From contig NZ_BFBP01000008.1 of the NCBI RefSeq assembly GCF_003112695.1, positions 32,226 to 96,225 of the forward strand: a stretch of 64,000 bases of DNA. The letters run 5' to 3'. The notes under the pieces were generated by a model. That model was not told where the DNA came from, ran no database searches, and was given only the letters and a program-made list of their open reading frames with translations. The position numbers were made by a program, and so were the translations under genes. The DNA is from Azospira sp. I13. Its GTDB lineage: Bacteria; Pseudomonadota; Gammaproteobacteria; Burkholderiales; Rhodocyclaceae. Of the stretch, positions 40,359 through 52,382 are shown in pieces. How positions within the stretch are numbered: position 1 is the first letter of the stretch; each line of letters starts with the position of its first letter.

Positions 40359-41084
40359 TCAGCGCCTTGGCGATGCCACCGGCACCAGAAGCAGTCGCAG
40401 TTTGTCGCGCAAGCGTTCGGCACCGTAAAGGGAAAGGTGATCGTCGTCGAAGTAATAGCTGCCCCCCGCGTCTCCCACCTGGCAGCGGCTGCCGTCGCAG
40501 AACACCTCATCCATGGCAAGCAGGGTGCTGCGACCGGACTGGGCGGCCAGCTGCCCGCTGACATAGGACTGGAACTGCCGGTGCCGCGCTTCAGCCACGG
40601 AGAGGCGCTGCAGCAGCAGCGTATTCAGCTCGCCGCCTCGGAAGGCCTGCTGGTAAATCGGCTTGGGTTCATAGGCCTGTAGCGGTGCCTGGGTGACCAG
40701 GGTGACGGCAACGCCTGCTGCCGCATAGCGGGCCACCGTCTTCTCCAGCCCCCGGGCAAAGGCTTCCCGGGAGAGTGCGCGGGACTTCGAAGCTTCCGGC
40801 GTCAGCCCCAGGTAGGAAAACTCCCGGCCGCTGTAATCGCCATCGGTGTAATAGGTCCAGCGGGCAACGAGGAAGACCTGGCGGATCTGCCGGGACTGGA
40901 TCAGGGCAAAGATCCGCTGGTTCAGCGCATGGCAGTTGCGTTCCTGCTGATCATCCCGCAGGGCATGGACCTCCAGCAGCGGCGGGCAGCCGCTGGCGCC
41001 GGCAAAAACGCCGCCGCGGCCCTGCTCCCGGGCCACGCCATCGAACAGCTCCAGCAGGGAGAGGGCATGGGAATCGCCGACCAC
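40359..41084 (-). CDS. SGNH-domain C-terminal half of an interrupted acyltransferase
   Basis: The open frame from GTG 41084 gives 241 residues starting with VGDSHALSLLEL, the GDSH block I of SGNH hydrolases. Near the end it has YYFDDDHLSLYGAERL, the block V DxxH catalytic pair. The frame is the same as that of the acyltransferase ORF ending at 41163. Sense codons continue through the gap (FDKAQVHRRADWYCRLGND), so only one TGA separates them. In OafA/OatA-type proteins the membrane acyltransferase and SGNH domains form one chain of about 650 residues. It may be translated poorly or not at all unless the GTG is used or the TGA is read through. Confidence 0.75.
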   Translation of the reverse strand: MVGDSHALSLLELFDGVAREQGRGGVFAGASGCPPLLEVHALRDDQQERNCHALNQRIFALIQSRQIRQVFLVARWTYYTDGDYSGREFSYLGLTPEASKSRALSREAFARGLEKTVARYAAAGVAVTLVTQAPLQAYEPKPIYQQAFRGGELNTLLLQRLSVAEARHRQFQSYVSGQLAAQSGRSTLLAMDEVFCDGSRCQVGDAGGSYYFDDDHLSLYGAERLRDKLRLLLVPVASPRR

Positions 41085-41162
41085 GGCGAAATCCGGCGGG
41101 GCGCTATCGTTACCAAGCCGGCAATACCAGTCGGCACGACGATGGACCTGGGCCTTGTCGAA

Positions 41163-42344
41163 TCACTCGGCACTGCGGGAGGTACGTTCAAAGCTGCGCA
41201 GGATTTCCTGAGGCAAGGTTTGGCGGCCGGCAAAGCCCTGGCTGAAGTGCCCGGCGGCACCGATGCCGATGAAGGCCGCCGAACCGATGCCCGCAAACAG
41301 GAAAATGCTTCGCCGCGACAGGTGCCCGCGCTGGCGGAATGGCTTTTCGACAAAACGCCAGCTGAGGGCGGCCAGGATGAAGGTGGCCACCGCCAGCAGC
41401 GCCATCAACCAGGGTTCCGGCCGCTCCAGGCTGCGCTGGCGGGCGAAGGCGAACAGGGGCTGATGCCAGAGGTAGGCGCTGTAGCTGATCAGGCCGATAC
41501 CAACAAAAACACGGCTGCCCAAGAGCCGGCCCACCCAGGTATCCGGCCAGGCAAAGAGGATGATCAGCAGGGCTCCGCCCGTGGGTACCAGGGCGTAGAG
41601 ACTGGGGAACGGCGTGGCTTCGCTATAGGCGAGGATGCTGAAAACGACCAACCCGGCTCCGGCCAGGCCTAGCCCCTGCTGCAGGCCGAGCGGGATACCG
41701 GGGCGCCCCCGGCGGACCTGATAAAGGGCGGCGCCGCTGCCCATCAGCAGCTCCCAGGCACGGGTGGGGAGAAGGAAGAACGTGGCCGCGGGGTGGGCAG
41801 CGGCATTCCAATGGGCCGTCGCCAGGCTGGCAGCGGCGATAAGGCTCAATACGGTCACAGCCCGCCGCTGTCCGCCCCGCCAGAGCAGCAGGAGGAAGGG
41901 AGGAAAGAACAGGTAGAACTGCTCTTCCACCGCCAGGCTCCAGGTGTGCAGCAGGGGCTTGAGCTCGGCGGCGGTGTCGAAATAGCCGCTCTGGCGCCAG
42001 AACAGCAGGTTCGAGACAAAGCTGGAAACGGCCATCAGCCCCTGGGAAAACTCCTTCAGATCCGCCGGCAGCAGCCACAGCCAGGCGAAGGGAAGGCACA
42101 CCGCCATCACCAGGAACAGCGCCGGGAGAATGCGCCGGGCACGCCGCTCGTAGAAGCCGACGATGGAGAACTTGCCGGCCTCGATCTCGGCCAGCAGGAT
42201 GGAAGTAATGAGATAGCCGCTGATGACGAAAAATACATCGACACCGACGAAGCCGCCGCCAAAGACGGCAAAGCCGGCGTGGAAGAGGATCACCGGCACC
42301 ACGGCCAGGGTGCGCAGCCCATCTATCTCGCGTCGGTAGTCCAT
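41163..42344 (-). CDS. Acyltransferase 3 family membrane protein (N-terminal part, truncated by in-frame TGA)
   Basis: The 393-residue product opens with YRREIDGLRTLAVVPVILFH, the acyltransferase 3 signature including the catalytic-region His. It has about ten transmembrane helices (GVDVFFVISGYLITSILLAE, YSAYLWHQPLFAFARQ) and stops at TGA 41163-41165. Such proteins O-acylate surface polysaccharides or peptidoglycan. The normal SGNH partner domain follows in the same frame after the stop, so this is probably a recently truncated gene or a split pair. It lies 33 nt downstream of mnmE and may be cotranscribed with it. Confidence 0.85.
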   Translation of the reverse strand: MDYRREIDGLRTLAVVPVILFHAGFAVFGGGFVGVDVFFVISGYLITSILLAEIEAGKFSIVGFYERRARRILPALFLVMAVCLPFAWLWLLPADLKEFSQGLMAVSSFVSNLLFWRQSGYFDTAAELKPLLHTWSLAVEEQFYLFFPPFLLLLWRGGQRRAVTVLSLIAAASLATAHWNAAAHPAATFFLLPTRAWELLMGSGAALYQVRRGRPGIPLGLQQGLGLAGAGLVVFSILAYSEATPFPSLYALVPTGGALLIILFAWPDTWVGRLLGSRVFVGIGLISYSAYLWHQPLFAFARQRSLERPEPWLMALLAVATFILAALSWRFVEKPFRQRGHLSRRSIFLFAGIGSAAFIGIGAAGHFSQGFAGRQTLPQEILRSFERTSRSAE

Positions 42345-42377
42345 CGTCAGGAGCGGCCCGTCATCGCTGGCGGCAAA

Positions 42378-43730
42378 TCATTTGCCGATGCAGAAGCGGC
42401 CGAAGATCTCGCCCAAGAGGTCGTCCGCAGTGAACTCCCCGGTGATGTCGCACAGGGCATTCTGGGCCAGGCGCAGTTCTTCGGCGAACAGTTCGAGGGC
42501 CGGCAGGCGCTGGCGGGACTCGGCCAGGTGCTGCCGGGCTTCGGCCAGGGCGCGCAGGTGGCGTTCCCGGGCGATGAAGACATCCTCGGCCTGATGCCAG
42601 CCGGCGATGCGCAGCAATTCCTGGCGCAGAAGGTCGAGGCCGGCACCGGTCTTGGCGGAGAGGGAAATGGCGATGCAACCCTCACCGCCTTCCGGCTCAT
42701 CGTGACGTTCGGGCTGGCCGCCGGCCAGGTCGATCTTGTTGTAGACAGTGACTCTGGGCAAGCCGGCGGGCAGGCGCTGAAGGATGGCCTCCTCGGCGTG
42801 GGCCAGGCCCTCCCGGGCATCCGCCAGCAGCACCAGCACATCGGCCTTTTCGATCTCGCGCCAGGTGCGCTCGATGCCCAGGCGCTCGACTTCGTCTTCC
42901 GTCTCCCGCAGGCCGGCGGTATCGATGACGTGCAGGGGAATGCCTTCAATCTGCAGGCTACCCCGCACCACGTCCCGGGTAGTGCCGGCGATAGGGGTGA
43001 CGATGGCCAGCTCGTCACCGGCCAGGCCATTGAGCAGGCTGGACTTGCCGACGTTGGGCTGGCCAGCCAGCACCACGTGCAGGCCGTCCTGCAGCAGCTT
43101 GCCCTGCCGGGCCCGCTCGAAGACGGCGGCCAGGCGCTGATCCAGGCTATCCAGGCGGCCGAAGGCGTTGGCGGCCTTGAGGAAGTCGATTTCCTCCTCC
43201 GGGAAATCCAGGGTGGCTTCGGTCAAGGCCCGCAGTTCGATCAGCTCGTCGGTGAGGGTGCGGATTTCCTTGGAAAACTCGCCCTGCAGGGAACGCACGG
43301 CGCTGCGGGCGGCGGCCTGGGTGGTGGCATCAATGAGATCGGCCACGGCCTCGGCCTGGGCCAGGTCCAGCTTGCCGTTGAGAAAGGCGCGGCGGGTGAA
43401 TTCGCCGGGCTCCGCCAGGCGTGCCCCCAGGTCCAGGCAGCGGGCCAGCAGCATCTGCAGCACCACCGGGCCACCGTGACCCTGCAGTTCGATGACGTCC
43501 TCACCGGTGAAGGAGGCGGGGTTGGGAAAGTAGAGCAGCAAGCCGCTGTCGATGACCGCCCCGTCGGCAGCGCGAAAGTCCGCCAGGGTGGCGTAACGGG
43601 GCCGCGGCGTCTTGCCGGTGAGCTGCGCTGCCAGGGGCAGGAGGTGGGCACCGGAAATACGGATGACGCCGACCCCGCCCCGGCCGGGAGCGGTGGCAAT
43701 GGCGGCAATGGTGTCAGTGCGGGGCGTCAT
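42378..43730 (-). CDS. mnmE: tRNA modification GTPase MnmE
   Basis: The 450-residue protein has the N-terminal folate-binding domain ([20 protein letters not shown]) and a G domain with [17 protein letters not shown] (G1), AGTTRD (G2), [13 protein letters not shown] (G3) and NKIDL (G4). It ends in CIGK, the invariant MnmE C-terminus whose Cys is needed for modification. It acts with MnmG on U34 of tRNAs. It is located downstream of yidC, as in most betaproteobacteria. Confidence 0.97.
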   Translation of the reverse strand: MTPRTDTIAAIATAPGRGGVGVIRISGAHLLPLAAQLTGKTPRPRYATLADFRAADGAVIDSGLLLYFPNPASFTGEDVIELQGHGGPVVLQMLLARCLDLGARLAEPGEFTRRAFLNGKLDLAQAEAVADLIDATTQAAARSAVRSLQGEFSKEIRTLTDELIELRALTEATLDFPEEEIDFLKAANAFGRLDSLDQRLAAVFERARQGKLLQDGLHVVLAGQPNVGKSSLLNGLAGDELAIVTPIAGTTRDVVRGSLQIEGIPLHVIDTAGLRETEDEVERLGIERTWREIEKADVLVLLADAREGLAHAEEAILQRLPAGLPRVTVYNKIDLAGGQPERHDEPEGGEGCIAISLSAKTGAGLDLLRQELLRIAGWHQAEDVFIARERHLRALAEARQHLAESRQRLPALELFAEELRLAQNALCDITGEFTADDLLGEIFGRFCIGK

Positions 43731-43760
43731 GGGGCGGGAAAGTCCGGAACGTTAACGTAA

Positions 43761-43786
43761 AAAAGGCCGCCCGAGGGCGGCCTTTT
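43761..43786 (-). terminator. Terminator downstream of yidC
   Basis: A 12-bp stem (43761-43772 with 43775-43786) rich in GGCCGCCC has A/T runs on both sides. It lies 8 nt past the yidC stop and likely ends the rpmH-rnpA-yidD-yidC unit. Confidence 0.9.
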
Positions 43787-43794
43787 CGGGGTCA

Positions 43795-45483
43795 TCAGGC
43801 CTTGGCGTCGTTAGCCGCCTTGCCGCCCTGTTCGATCATGCGGGTGATCTGCCACTGCTGGGCAATGGAGAGGACGTTGTTCACCACCCAGTACAGCACC
43901 AGGCCGGAGGGGAAGAAGAAGAACATGAAGCCGAACATGAAGGGCATCATGAGCATCATCTTCGCCTGCATGGGGTCCGGCGGCGTCGGGTTGAGCTTGG
44001 TCTGGATGAACATGGTGGCGACCATGAGGATCGGCAGCAGGCCCACCGGCATGTGGATGCCGGGAATGACGCCAAACAGGGAATCCGGTGCGGAGAGATC
44101 ATGAATCCAGCCCACCCACGGGGCGCTGCGCATTTCCACGGCACCCAGCAGCACCCAGTAGAGGGCGATGAACACCGGGATCTGGATCAGGATGGGCAGG
44201 CAGCCGCCGAGGGGATTGATCTTTTCCTTGCGGTACAGCTCCATCATTTCCTGGTTCATGCGCTGACGGTCGTTGGCGAAATGCTCCTTGATGTGCTGCA
44301 GGCGGGGTGTCACCTGGCGCATCTTGGCCATGGACTTGTAGGAAGCGGCGGAGAGGGGGAAGAAGATCAGCTTCAGGGCGATGGTCAGCACCACGATGGC
44401 CCAGCCCCAGTTGCCCACCAGCTTATGAATCCACTCCAGGGCCCAGAAGATCGGGGCGGCAATGACGGTCAGCCAGCCATAGTCCACCACCAGGTCGAGG
44501 CCCGGTGCCACCTGCTTGAGCTGGGATTGGATCTGGGGACCGGCGAAGAGGGGCACGGTGACGCCACCCTTGGCGCCAGCTTCGATCTGGGCCACGGGCA
44601 CGATCACGCCGGCGGAATAGACGCCGGGCTTGCCATCGGCCGGGGCTTCCACCTTGCGTACGAAGAACTCGCGGGGGGAAGTACCCTGGGGCACGAAAGC
44701 GGAAACGAAGTAGTGCTGCACCATGGCCACCCAACCGTTATCCGGGTTCTGGGGCACCTTGGCCTTGCCCTTCTCGATATCGGAGAAGGCGATCTTGTGG
44801 AACTTCTCCTGCTCGGTATAGAGGGCCGGGCCGGTGAACACGCTGACCATGGAGGATTCGCCTTCCGGCGCCTTCTCGTCCCGGGCCAGCTGGAAGTAGG
44901 CGTGGGGCGTGATGGCCTTGGCACCGCCGTTCTCGATCTCGTAGCCCACATCCACCAGGAAGGAACCCTTGTGGAAGGTATAGACCTTGGTCACCTTGAC
45001 GCCATCGGCCACAGCTTGCAGACGTACCTGCAGCTGATCCTTGTCGCCCAGTTCCAGCGCGCCGGGCAGCAGCTTGAAGGCGCTCTTGTGATTGGGCAGG
45101 CCGTCACCGATCAGGCCGGTCTGGGCGCTGTAACGGTGCTCCTCGCCAAACAGCACGAAGGGCTTCTCGGCATCGACGGCTGACTTGTAGGCGGGCAGCT
45201 CCAGGCGCACCAGATCGCCACCCAGGGTGGAAATCTCGGCGACCATCAGATCGGTGCGTACGGTGACCGTTTCCGCCTTGACCGGGGCCGGCAAAGCGGC
45301 GCCGGGGACGGCGGCAGCACCTGCATTGAGCGCAGCGGACGGGGTGGGAGCTGCTCCCTGCTGAGCGGCAGCGGCCACGGCAGCCGGCGCATCCTTGGGC
45401 TGGTTATGCTTCACCCAGGCGTCCCACAGCATGATGATGGAGACGGAGAAGATGATGAACAGGAAGAGACGACGGTTATCCAT
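43795..45483 (-). CDS. yidC: Membrane protein insertase YidC
   Basis: The 562-residue protein has the N-terminal helix (RRLFLFIIFSVSIIMLWDAW), a large periplasmic beta domain (about 60-350) and a conserved five-helix core. Core motifs are GNWGWAIVVLTIALKLIFFP, MAKMRQVTPRLQHIKEHFAN and NPLGGCLPILIQIPVFIALY. YidC inserts and folds inner-membrane proteins alone or with SecYEG. It sits in the classic rpmH-rnpA-yidD-yidC-mnmE order. Confidence 0.97.
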   Translation of the reverse strand: MDNRRLFLFIIFSVSIIMLWDAWVKHNQPKDAPAAVAAAAQQGAAPTPSAALNAGAAAVPGAALPAPVKAETVTVRTDLMVAEISTLGGDLVRLELPAYKSAVDAEKPFVLFGEEHRYSAQTGLIGDGLPNHKSAFKLLPGALELGDKDQLQVRLQAVADGVKVTKVYTFHKGSFLVDVGYEIENGGAKAITPHAYFQLARDEKAPEGESSMVSVFTGPALYTEQEKFHKIAFSDIEKGKAKVPQNPDNGWVAMVQHYFVSAFVPQGTSPREFFVRKVEAPADGKPGVYSAGVIVPVAQIEAGAKGGVTVPLFAGPQIQSQLKQVAPGLDLVVDYGWLTVIAAPIFWALEWIHKLVGNWGWAIVVLTIALKLIFFPLSAASYKSMAKMRQVTPRLQHIKEHFANDRQRMNQEMMELYRKEKINPLGGCLPILIQIPVFIALYWVLLGAVEMRSAPWVGWIHDLSAPDSLFGVIPGIHMPVGLLPILMVATMFIQTKLNPTPPDPMQAKMMLMMPFMFGFMFFFFPSGLVLYWVVNNVLSIAQQWQITRMIEQGGKAANDAKA

Positions 45484-45515
45484 GCACAGCCACTCGAATG
45501 CGGTTTGGAGAAAAA

Positions 45516-45746
45516 TTAGGGCACGGGATCATAGCCGCCGGGATGGAAGGGGTGGCAGCGCAGGATGCGCCGTCCTCCCAGCCAGAGGCCTTTGATCAGA
45601 CCGTGCTTTTGCAAAGCTTCGGCAGTATAGACGGAACAGCTCGGCTCGAAACGACAATTACGGCCCAGCATGGGGCTGATGGCGTAACGATAGACCCGCA
45701 GCAGAAGCAGGAAAGGCAGGATGCTCAGCTTGCGCCACCCGGTCAT
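45516..45746 (-). CDS. yidD: Membrane protein insertion efficiency factor YidD
   Basis: The 76-residue protein has the family core [15 protein letters not shown] and [17 protein letters not shown], with three conserved cysteines and an amphipathic N-terminus. It helps YidC-dependent insertion. It is spaced 2 nt from rnpA and 32 nt from yidC. Confidence 0.96.
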   Translation of the reverse strand: MTGWRKLSILPFLLLLRVYRYAISPMLGRNCRFEPSCSVYTAEALQKHGLIKGLWLGGRRILRCHPFHPGGYDPVP

Positions 45747-45748
45747 GG

Positions 45749-46216
45749 TCAGGCTTCCGGGGTGGGAGACGGCAGCAAGGAGGGCACGGCCGGTACTGCC
45801 TGGTTTGCCGCCGCCTCTGCTGCTGCAGCGGCAAAACGACGGCTGAAGCGGCGCAGCAGACTGCGGATTTCGGCCGCCAGGGCAGCCTTGTCCGGCCGGG
45901 GATTGGCCTTGTCGAGGGAAACCCCGAGGCGAAGGATCAGGTCCACCGGCGGCAGCTCCGGGCGATGCAGGCGAAAGGCCTCCCGGGCCAGGCGCCGTAC
46001 CCGGTTACGACCAACGGAGGCGCGACACAGCTTTTTCGCCACCACCAGACCAAGACGGGCACCCTGTAGGGGCTCCTCCGCACTACGCTCGCGCCAGTGC
46101 AGAAGGAAGAAAGGGCCTTTTATGGCCCTCCGAAAACCAAAAACGGATGAAAACTCATCCGTTTTGGTCAAGCGGTAGCGCTTGGGGAAGGAAAACTGTC
46201 GACAGTCCTGAACCAT
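45749..46216 (-). CDS. rnpA: Ribonuclease P protein component
   Basis: I choose ATG 46216 ([20 protein letters not shown]); the frame extends to a TTG at 46270 but that part is not family-like. The product has 155 residues. The RNase P motif [13 protein letters not shown] (contacting the RNA subunit) and [17 protein letters not shown] are present. The C-terminal tail after about residue 125 is Ala/Pro-rich and longer than in E. coli RnpA. The protein assists tRNA 5' maturation. Confidence 0.95.
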   Translation of the reverse strand: MVQDCRQFSFPKRYRLTKTDEFSSVFGFRRAIKGPFFLLHWRERSAEEPLQGARLGLVVAKKLCRASVGRNRVRRLAREAFRLHRPELPPVDLILRLGVSLDKANPRPDKAALAAEIRSLLRRFSRRFAAAAAEAAANQAVPAVPSLLPSPTPEA

Positions 46217-46276
46217 GGCTACCGCTGGTTTTGCCTCCCCGGCGCTGCCGGGCAGGTCAAGTCCGATCAAGAGTGA

Positions 46277-46411
46277 TCAGACGGCCAGGCGCTTGCGGCC
46301 CTTGGCGCGGCGGGCGCGGATGACGGCGCGGCCACCCTTGGTCTTCATGCGAACCAGGAAGCCGTGGGTGCGCTTGCGGCGGACGACGGAGGGTTGGTAA
46401 GTGCGCTTCAT
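46277..46411 (-). CDS. rpmH: 50S ribosomal protein L34
   Basis: A short frame from ATG 46411 to TGA 46277-46279 encodes 44 residues beginning [20 protein letters not shown] and ending GRKRLAV, the complete and highly conserved L34 sequence. It directly precedes rnpA and has its own promoter at 46451-46480. L34 is a late-assembling large-subunit protein. Confidence 0.98.
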   Translation of the reverse strand: MKRTYQPSVVRRKRTHGFLVRMKTKGGRAVIRARRAKGRKRLAV

Positions 46412-46450
46412 GTCTTAAGTCCTTGATGCTTGGGGAAAGATAAACGCGCA

Positions 46451-46480
46451 ATTAGAATGGGTTAACCCCCTGTCTGTCAA
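46451..46480 (-). promoter_or_regulatory. Sigma-70 promoter of rpmH-rnpA
   Basis: On the minus strand, TTGACA (complement of 46475-46480) is a perfect -35 element, followed after 18 nt by TCTAAT (complement of 46451-46456). It lies about 40 nt upstream of the rpmH start, as expected for a strong ribosomal-protein promoter. Confidence 0.85.
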
Positions 46481-46521
46481 GAACAAATCGCGCCCGATGC
46501 CTGGGGAAATTTGCCCCGGCC

Positions 46522-46530
46522 TGTGGATAA
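46522..46530. promoter_or_regulatory. Consensus DnaA box
   Basis: TGTGGATAA is the reverse complement of TTATCCACA, the high-affinity DnaA box. It lies about 260 nt upstream of dnaA and could serve origin function, dnaA autoregulation, or both. Confidence 0.7.
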
Positions 46531-46791
46531 CTTTTCCCGGGCAGGCTAGAATGCGCTTTCTCCCAAGCCATTCGCCCCAGGCGAAAACCTTGCGGGGATG
46601 CGGGCCCGACCCGACACCACCGGTAACGCCTTTGGGGCGGCCGGAACCTTCAGCCTATTTTCCAGTAGGCTTTTTCATTTTTTGGGGCCCGCCCTCCCGG
46701 CGGGTTCCGGCCGGACGGCAGCGTTTTCCCGCCCGGCTTATCCCCGCCAGCGGCGGCGCCATGCGCCCCGTCTGCCGAGTGGTCGAGGTTA

Positions 46792-48204
46792 ATGAGCGGT
46801 TTCTGGTCAATCTGTCTGAGCCAGTTCGAACAAGAACTGCCGCCCCAGCAATTCAACACCTGGATCAAGCCCCTGCGGCTGGAAGGCGAGGATAACCTCG
46901 CCGACGGCCTGCGCCTGCTTGCACCCAACGGCTTCATCCTGAAATGGGTGAAGGAACGCTATCTCTCCCGTATCGAAGAGCTGGCCCACACCCATTTCTC
47001 CGCCCCCATCGCCATCAGCCTGGGTATTGGCGGCGGCAAGGCGCCCGTGATGGCTCCCCGGCCCGCCCCGGTGCCGGCCGCAGCGCCGATGCCCCAGGAT
47101 AGCCCGGCGGCCATTGCCCAGCCGGCCCTGGCCGCACCCGCCGCAGCCCCCCGCCGCAACGCCGGCCCCCAGAGCAGCTACGAGAAAACCCGGCTGATCC
47201 CCGGCTTCACCTTTGACAATCTGGTAGTGGGCAAGGCCAACGATCTGGCCCGGGCCGCCGCCATGCAGGTGGCGCAAAACCCTGGGGTTTCTTACAACCC
47301 CCTGTTCATCTATGGCGGCGTCGGCCTGGGCAAGACCCACGTCATCCACGCCATCGGCAATGCCATCCTGCAGGCCGATCCGGACAAGGTGGTGCGCTAC
47401 GTGCACGCCGAGGATTACTACTCGGACGTGGTGCGGGCCTACCAGCAGAAGTCCTTCGACGTCTTCAAGCGCTATTACAAGTCCCTGGACGTGCTGCTGG
47501 TGGACGACGTGCAGTTCTTCAACGGCAAGAACCGCACCCAGGAAGAATTCTTCTTCGTCTTCAACGCCCTGACCGAAGCCAAGAAGCAGATCATCATCAC
47601 CTGCGACACCTACCCCAAGGACATCAACGGCCTCGACGACCGTCTGGTGACCCGCTTCGACTGGGGCCTGACGGTGCAGATCGAGCCGCCCGAGACGGAA
47701 ATGCGGGTGGCCATCCTGAAGAAGAAGGCCGAAGCCGAGGGCGTGGCCCTGGACGACGAAGTGGCCTTCTTCATCGCCAAGCACCTGCGCTCCAATGTGC
47801 GGGAGCTGGAAGGGGCTCTGAAGAAGGTGCTGGCCTATTCCCTCTTCCACGGCCGCGAAATCGCCCTGGATCTGGCCAAGGATGCCCTGAAAGACGTCAT
47901 CGGCGCCTTCAACCGGCAGATCACGGTGGAAAACATCCAGAAGACCGTGGCCGAGTACTACAAGATCAAGGTGGCCGACCTCTATTCCAAGAAGCGCACC
48001 CGGGCCATCGCCCGGCCGCGCCAGGTGGCCATGTGGCTGGCCAAGGACCTGACGCCCCACAGCTACCCGATGATCGGGGATGCCTTCGGCGGCCGGGACC
48101 ACACCACGGTATTGCACGCGGTCCGCACCATTGACACCCTGCGGGCCAAAGACAATGAATTGAACCACGACCTGCATGTGCTGTTGCAGGTGCTCAAGGG
48201 TTGA
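46792..48204 (+). CDS. dnaA: Chromosomal replication initiator protein DnaA
   Basis: The 470-residue product has domain I ([20 protein letters not shown]) and a Pro/Ala-rich linker (about 80-125). The AAA+ domain has Walker [11 protein letters not shown] at about 175-184 and Walker [11 protein letters not shown]. The C-terminal DNA-binding domain has [20 protein letters not shown] and [19 protein letters not shown] precedes the ATG. It starts the dnaA-dnaN-gyrB order that marks the origin region. Confidence 0.98.
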   Translation: MSGFWSICLSQFEQELPPQQFNTWIKPLRLEGEDNLADGLRLLAPNGFILKWVKERYLSRIEELAHTHFSAPIAISLGIGGGKAPVMAPRPAPVPAAAPMPQDSPAAIAQPALAAPAAAPRRNAGPQSSYEKTRLIPGFTFDNLVVGKANDLARAAAMQVAQNPGVSYNPLFIYGGVGLGKTHVIHAIGNAILQADPDKVVRYVHAEDYYSDVVRAYQQKSFDVFKRYYKSLDVLLVDDVQFFNGKNRTQEEFFFVFNALTEAKKQIIITCDTYPKDINGLDDRLVTRFDWGLTVQIEPPETEMRVAILKKKAEAEGVALDDEVAFFIAKHLRSNVRELEGALKKVLAYSLFHGREIALDLAKDALKDVIGAFNRQITVENIQKTVAEYYKIKVADLYSKKRTRAIARPRQVAMWLAKDLTPHSYPMIGDAFGGRDHTTVLHAVRTIDTLRAKDNELNHDLHVLLQVLKG

Positions 48205-48356
48205 AAAGCTGCACCGGCAGGGTATGGAATGGCGCATGAAAAGTGGATAATCATCCCTTTGCCCGGCCGCCTTTTCAGGCCCCGCCCCAGGCATTACCGG
48301 ATCGATACGTTACTCAGGAAAATTTGTACCGCTCTCTCTTTTAAGGATTGATCTCT

Positions 48357-49463
48357 ATGCTTCTTATCAAGACCCAACGCGACACGCTGCTCTCGCCGCT
48401 GCAATCGGTCTCCGGCATCGTGGAGAAGCGGCACACCCTGCCCATCCTGTCCAACGTGCTGCTGGAAAAGAAGGGCGACGCCCTGACCTTCCTGGCCACC
48501 GACATCGAAATCCAGATCACCACCAGCGCCCCCGCCGAAGGCGGCGAAGGTGACGGCGCCGTCACCGTGGGTGCCAAGAAGCTGCAGGACATCCTGCGCT
48601 CCCTGCCCGAAGGCACCGACATCAGCCTGGTGCTGGAAGAAAAGCGCCTGCTGGTGCGTGCCGGCAAGAGCCGCTTCACCCTGCAGACCCTGCCTGCCGA
48701 CGACTTCCCCCGCATGGCCGTGGGCAGCGACGAAGCCAAACAGTTCAGCGTCACCCAGAAGCAGTTCCGCCAGCTGCTGGCCCAGACCCAGTACGCCATG
48801 GCCGCCCAGGACGTGCGCTACTACCTCAACGGCCTGCTGCTGCTGACCGAAGGCAAGGAACTGCGCGCCGTGGCCACCGATGGCCACCGTCTGGCCTTCG
48901 CCAGCATGGCGATCGAAGCCGAACTGCCGCGCCAGGAACTGATCCTGCCGCGCAAGACCGTGCTGGAACTGAACCGCCTGCTGGCCGATTCCGACGAAGC
49001 CCTGGATATCACCCTCACCGCCAACCAAGTGCGCTTCGCCTTTGGCAACGTGGTGCTGGTATCCAAGCTGATCGACGGCAAGTTCCCCGACTACGAGCGC
49101 GTCATCCCCGCCACCCTGAAGAACAGCCTGGAACTGGGCCGCACCGCCCTGCTGCAATCCATGGTGCGTGCCGCCATCCTGACCAACGAGAAGTTCCGCG
49201 GCGTGCGCCTGGTGCTTCAGGGCAACAGCCTCAAGGTCATGGCTGCCAACGCCGAGCAGGAAGAAGCGCAGGAAGAACTGGAAGTGGACTACGCCGGCGA
49301 TTCCCTCGACGTGGGCTTCAACGTCGGCTACGTGCTGGACGTGCTGAACAACGTCAGCAGCGACACCGTCACCCTCAACTTCAACGACGCCAATTCCAGC
49401 GCCCTGGTCACCGTACCCGGCAACGAGCGCTTCAAGTACGTCGTGATGCCCATGCGCATCTGA
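48357..49463 (+). CDS. dnaN: DNA polymerase III beta subunit (sliding clamp)
   Basis: I choose ATG 48357, 9 nt after AAGGA; upstream TTG 48348 would add only three residues. The 368-residue clamp has KRHTLPILSNVLLE, the conserved DGHRLAFASM region and the terminal YVVMPMRI. It forms a dimeric ring that tethers polymerase III to DNA. It lies downstream of dnaA and is followed by a weak terminator. Confidence 0.98.
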   Translation: MLLIKTQRDTLLSPLQSVSGIVEKRHTLPILSNVLLEKKGDALTFLATDIEIQITTSAPAEGGEGDGAVTVGAKKLQDILRSLPEGTDISLVLEEKRLLVRAGKSRFTLQTLPADDFPRMAVGSDEAKQFSVTQKQFRQLLAQTQYAMAAQDVRYYLNGLLLLTEGKELRAVATDGHRLAFASMAIEAELPRQELILPRKTVLELNRLLADSDEALDITLTANQVRFAFGNVVLVSKLIDGKFPDYERVIPATLKNSLELGRTALLQSMVRAAILTNEKFRGVRLVLQGNSLKVMAANAEQEEAQEELEVDYAGDSLDVGFNVGYVLDVLNNVSSDTVTLNFNDANSSALVTVPGNERFKYVVMPMRI

Positions 49464-49486
49464 TCACCGTCATCGCCGTGATCTAA

Positions 49487-52024
<2,538 letters not shown>

Positions 52025-52092
52025 TGGTGTAGGATCTCATTTACTTCTAGATTTGTCTCACAACTCTAGATTTATTTGGGCCCCATAAAATG

Positions 52093-52124
52093 AAAATGCC
52101 ACTCCCTGTGAGTGGCATTTTTGT
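52093..52124 (+). terminator. Rho-independent terminator of gyrB
   Basis: An 11-bp stem AAAATGCCACT/AGTGGCATTTT (52093-52103 with 52111-52121) with a 7-nt loop ends in a T run. It lies about 70 nt past the gyrB stop and marks the end of the core block. Confidence 0.93.
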
Positions 52125-52382
52125 TGTCTGCTCATCGGCCAAAGCCGACCTTGGACCTCGGGCCAGCATCGGGCGCCTATGCGCTAGTAAGCTGCCGCTC
52201 AGCCACTGATGACGGTCACTGTCCGCTTTCATCATCGGCGAGGGAAAGCCCCCCACACGGTCATTGGTTGCTTCGATGCTTTAACGGGAGTATCCCAAGC
52301 GGAGCGGTCAGAAAATGTCTAGAAAAACCGGAGCGATTTATAGTGCAATGTCCGTTAAGAAAGCCGGGAACATAACCTAAAG
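52125..52382. other. Junction between core genome and accessory region
   Basis: No convincing gene is visible; an 87-codon plus-strand frame here has no ribosome-binding site and no family resemblance. From this point rightward base composition drops and codon use changes, so the segment probably contains the left boundary of acquired DNA. I see no flanking tRNA gene or direct repeat. Confidence 0.4.

Larger units (their letters stand above)
46412..46791. other. Candidate chromosomal origin region (rpmH-dnaA intergenic)
   Basis: This 380-nt gap lies between rpmH (minus) and dnaA (plus), a common oriC position, with genes pointing away on both sides. It contains one perfect DnaA box (TGTGGATAA at 46522-46530) and a weaker one (TTATCCCCG near 46738). 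A T-rich run at 46653-46684, including a small hairpin, could serve as an unwinding element. A near-consensus box (AGTGGATAA, 48242-48250) lies in the dnaA-dnaN gap, so the origin might be there instead or be bipartite. Confidence 0.55.

Noticed and set aside
52112..52375. 87-codon plus-strand ORF after gyrB
   Set aside because: It begins inside the gyrB terminator stem, has no ribosome-binding site and has random-looking composition.
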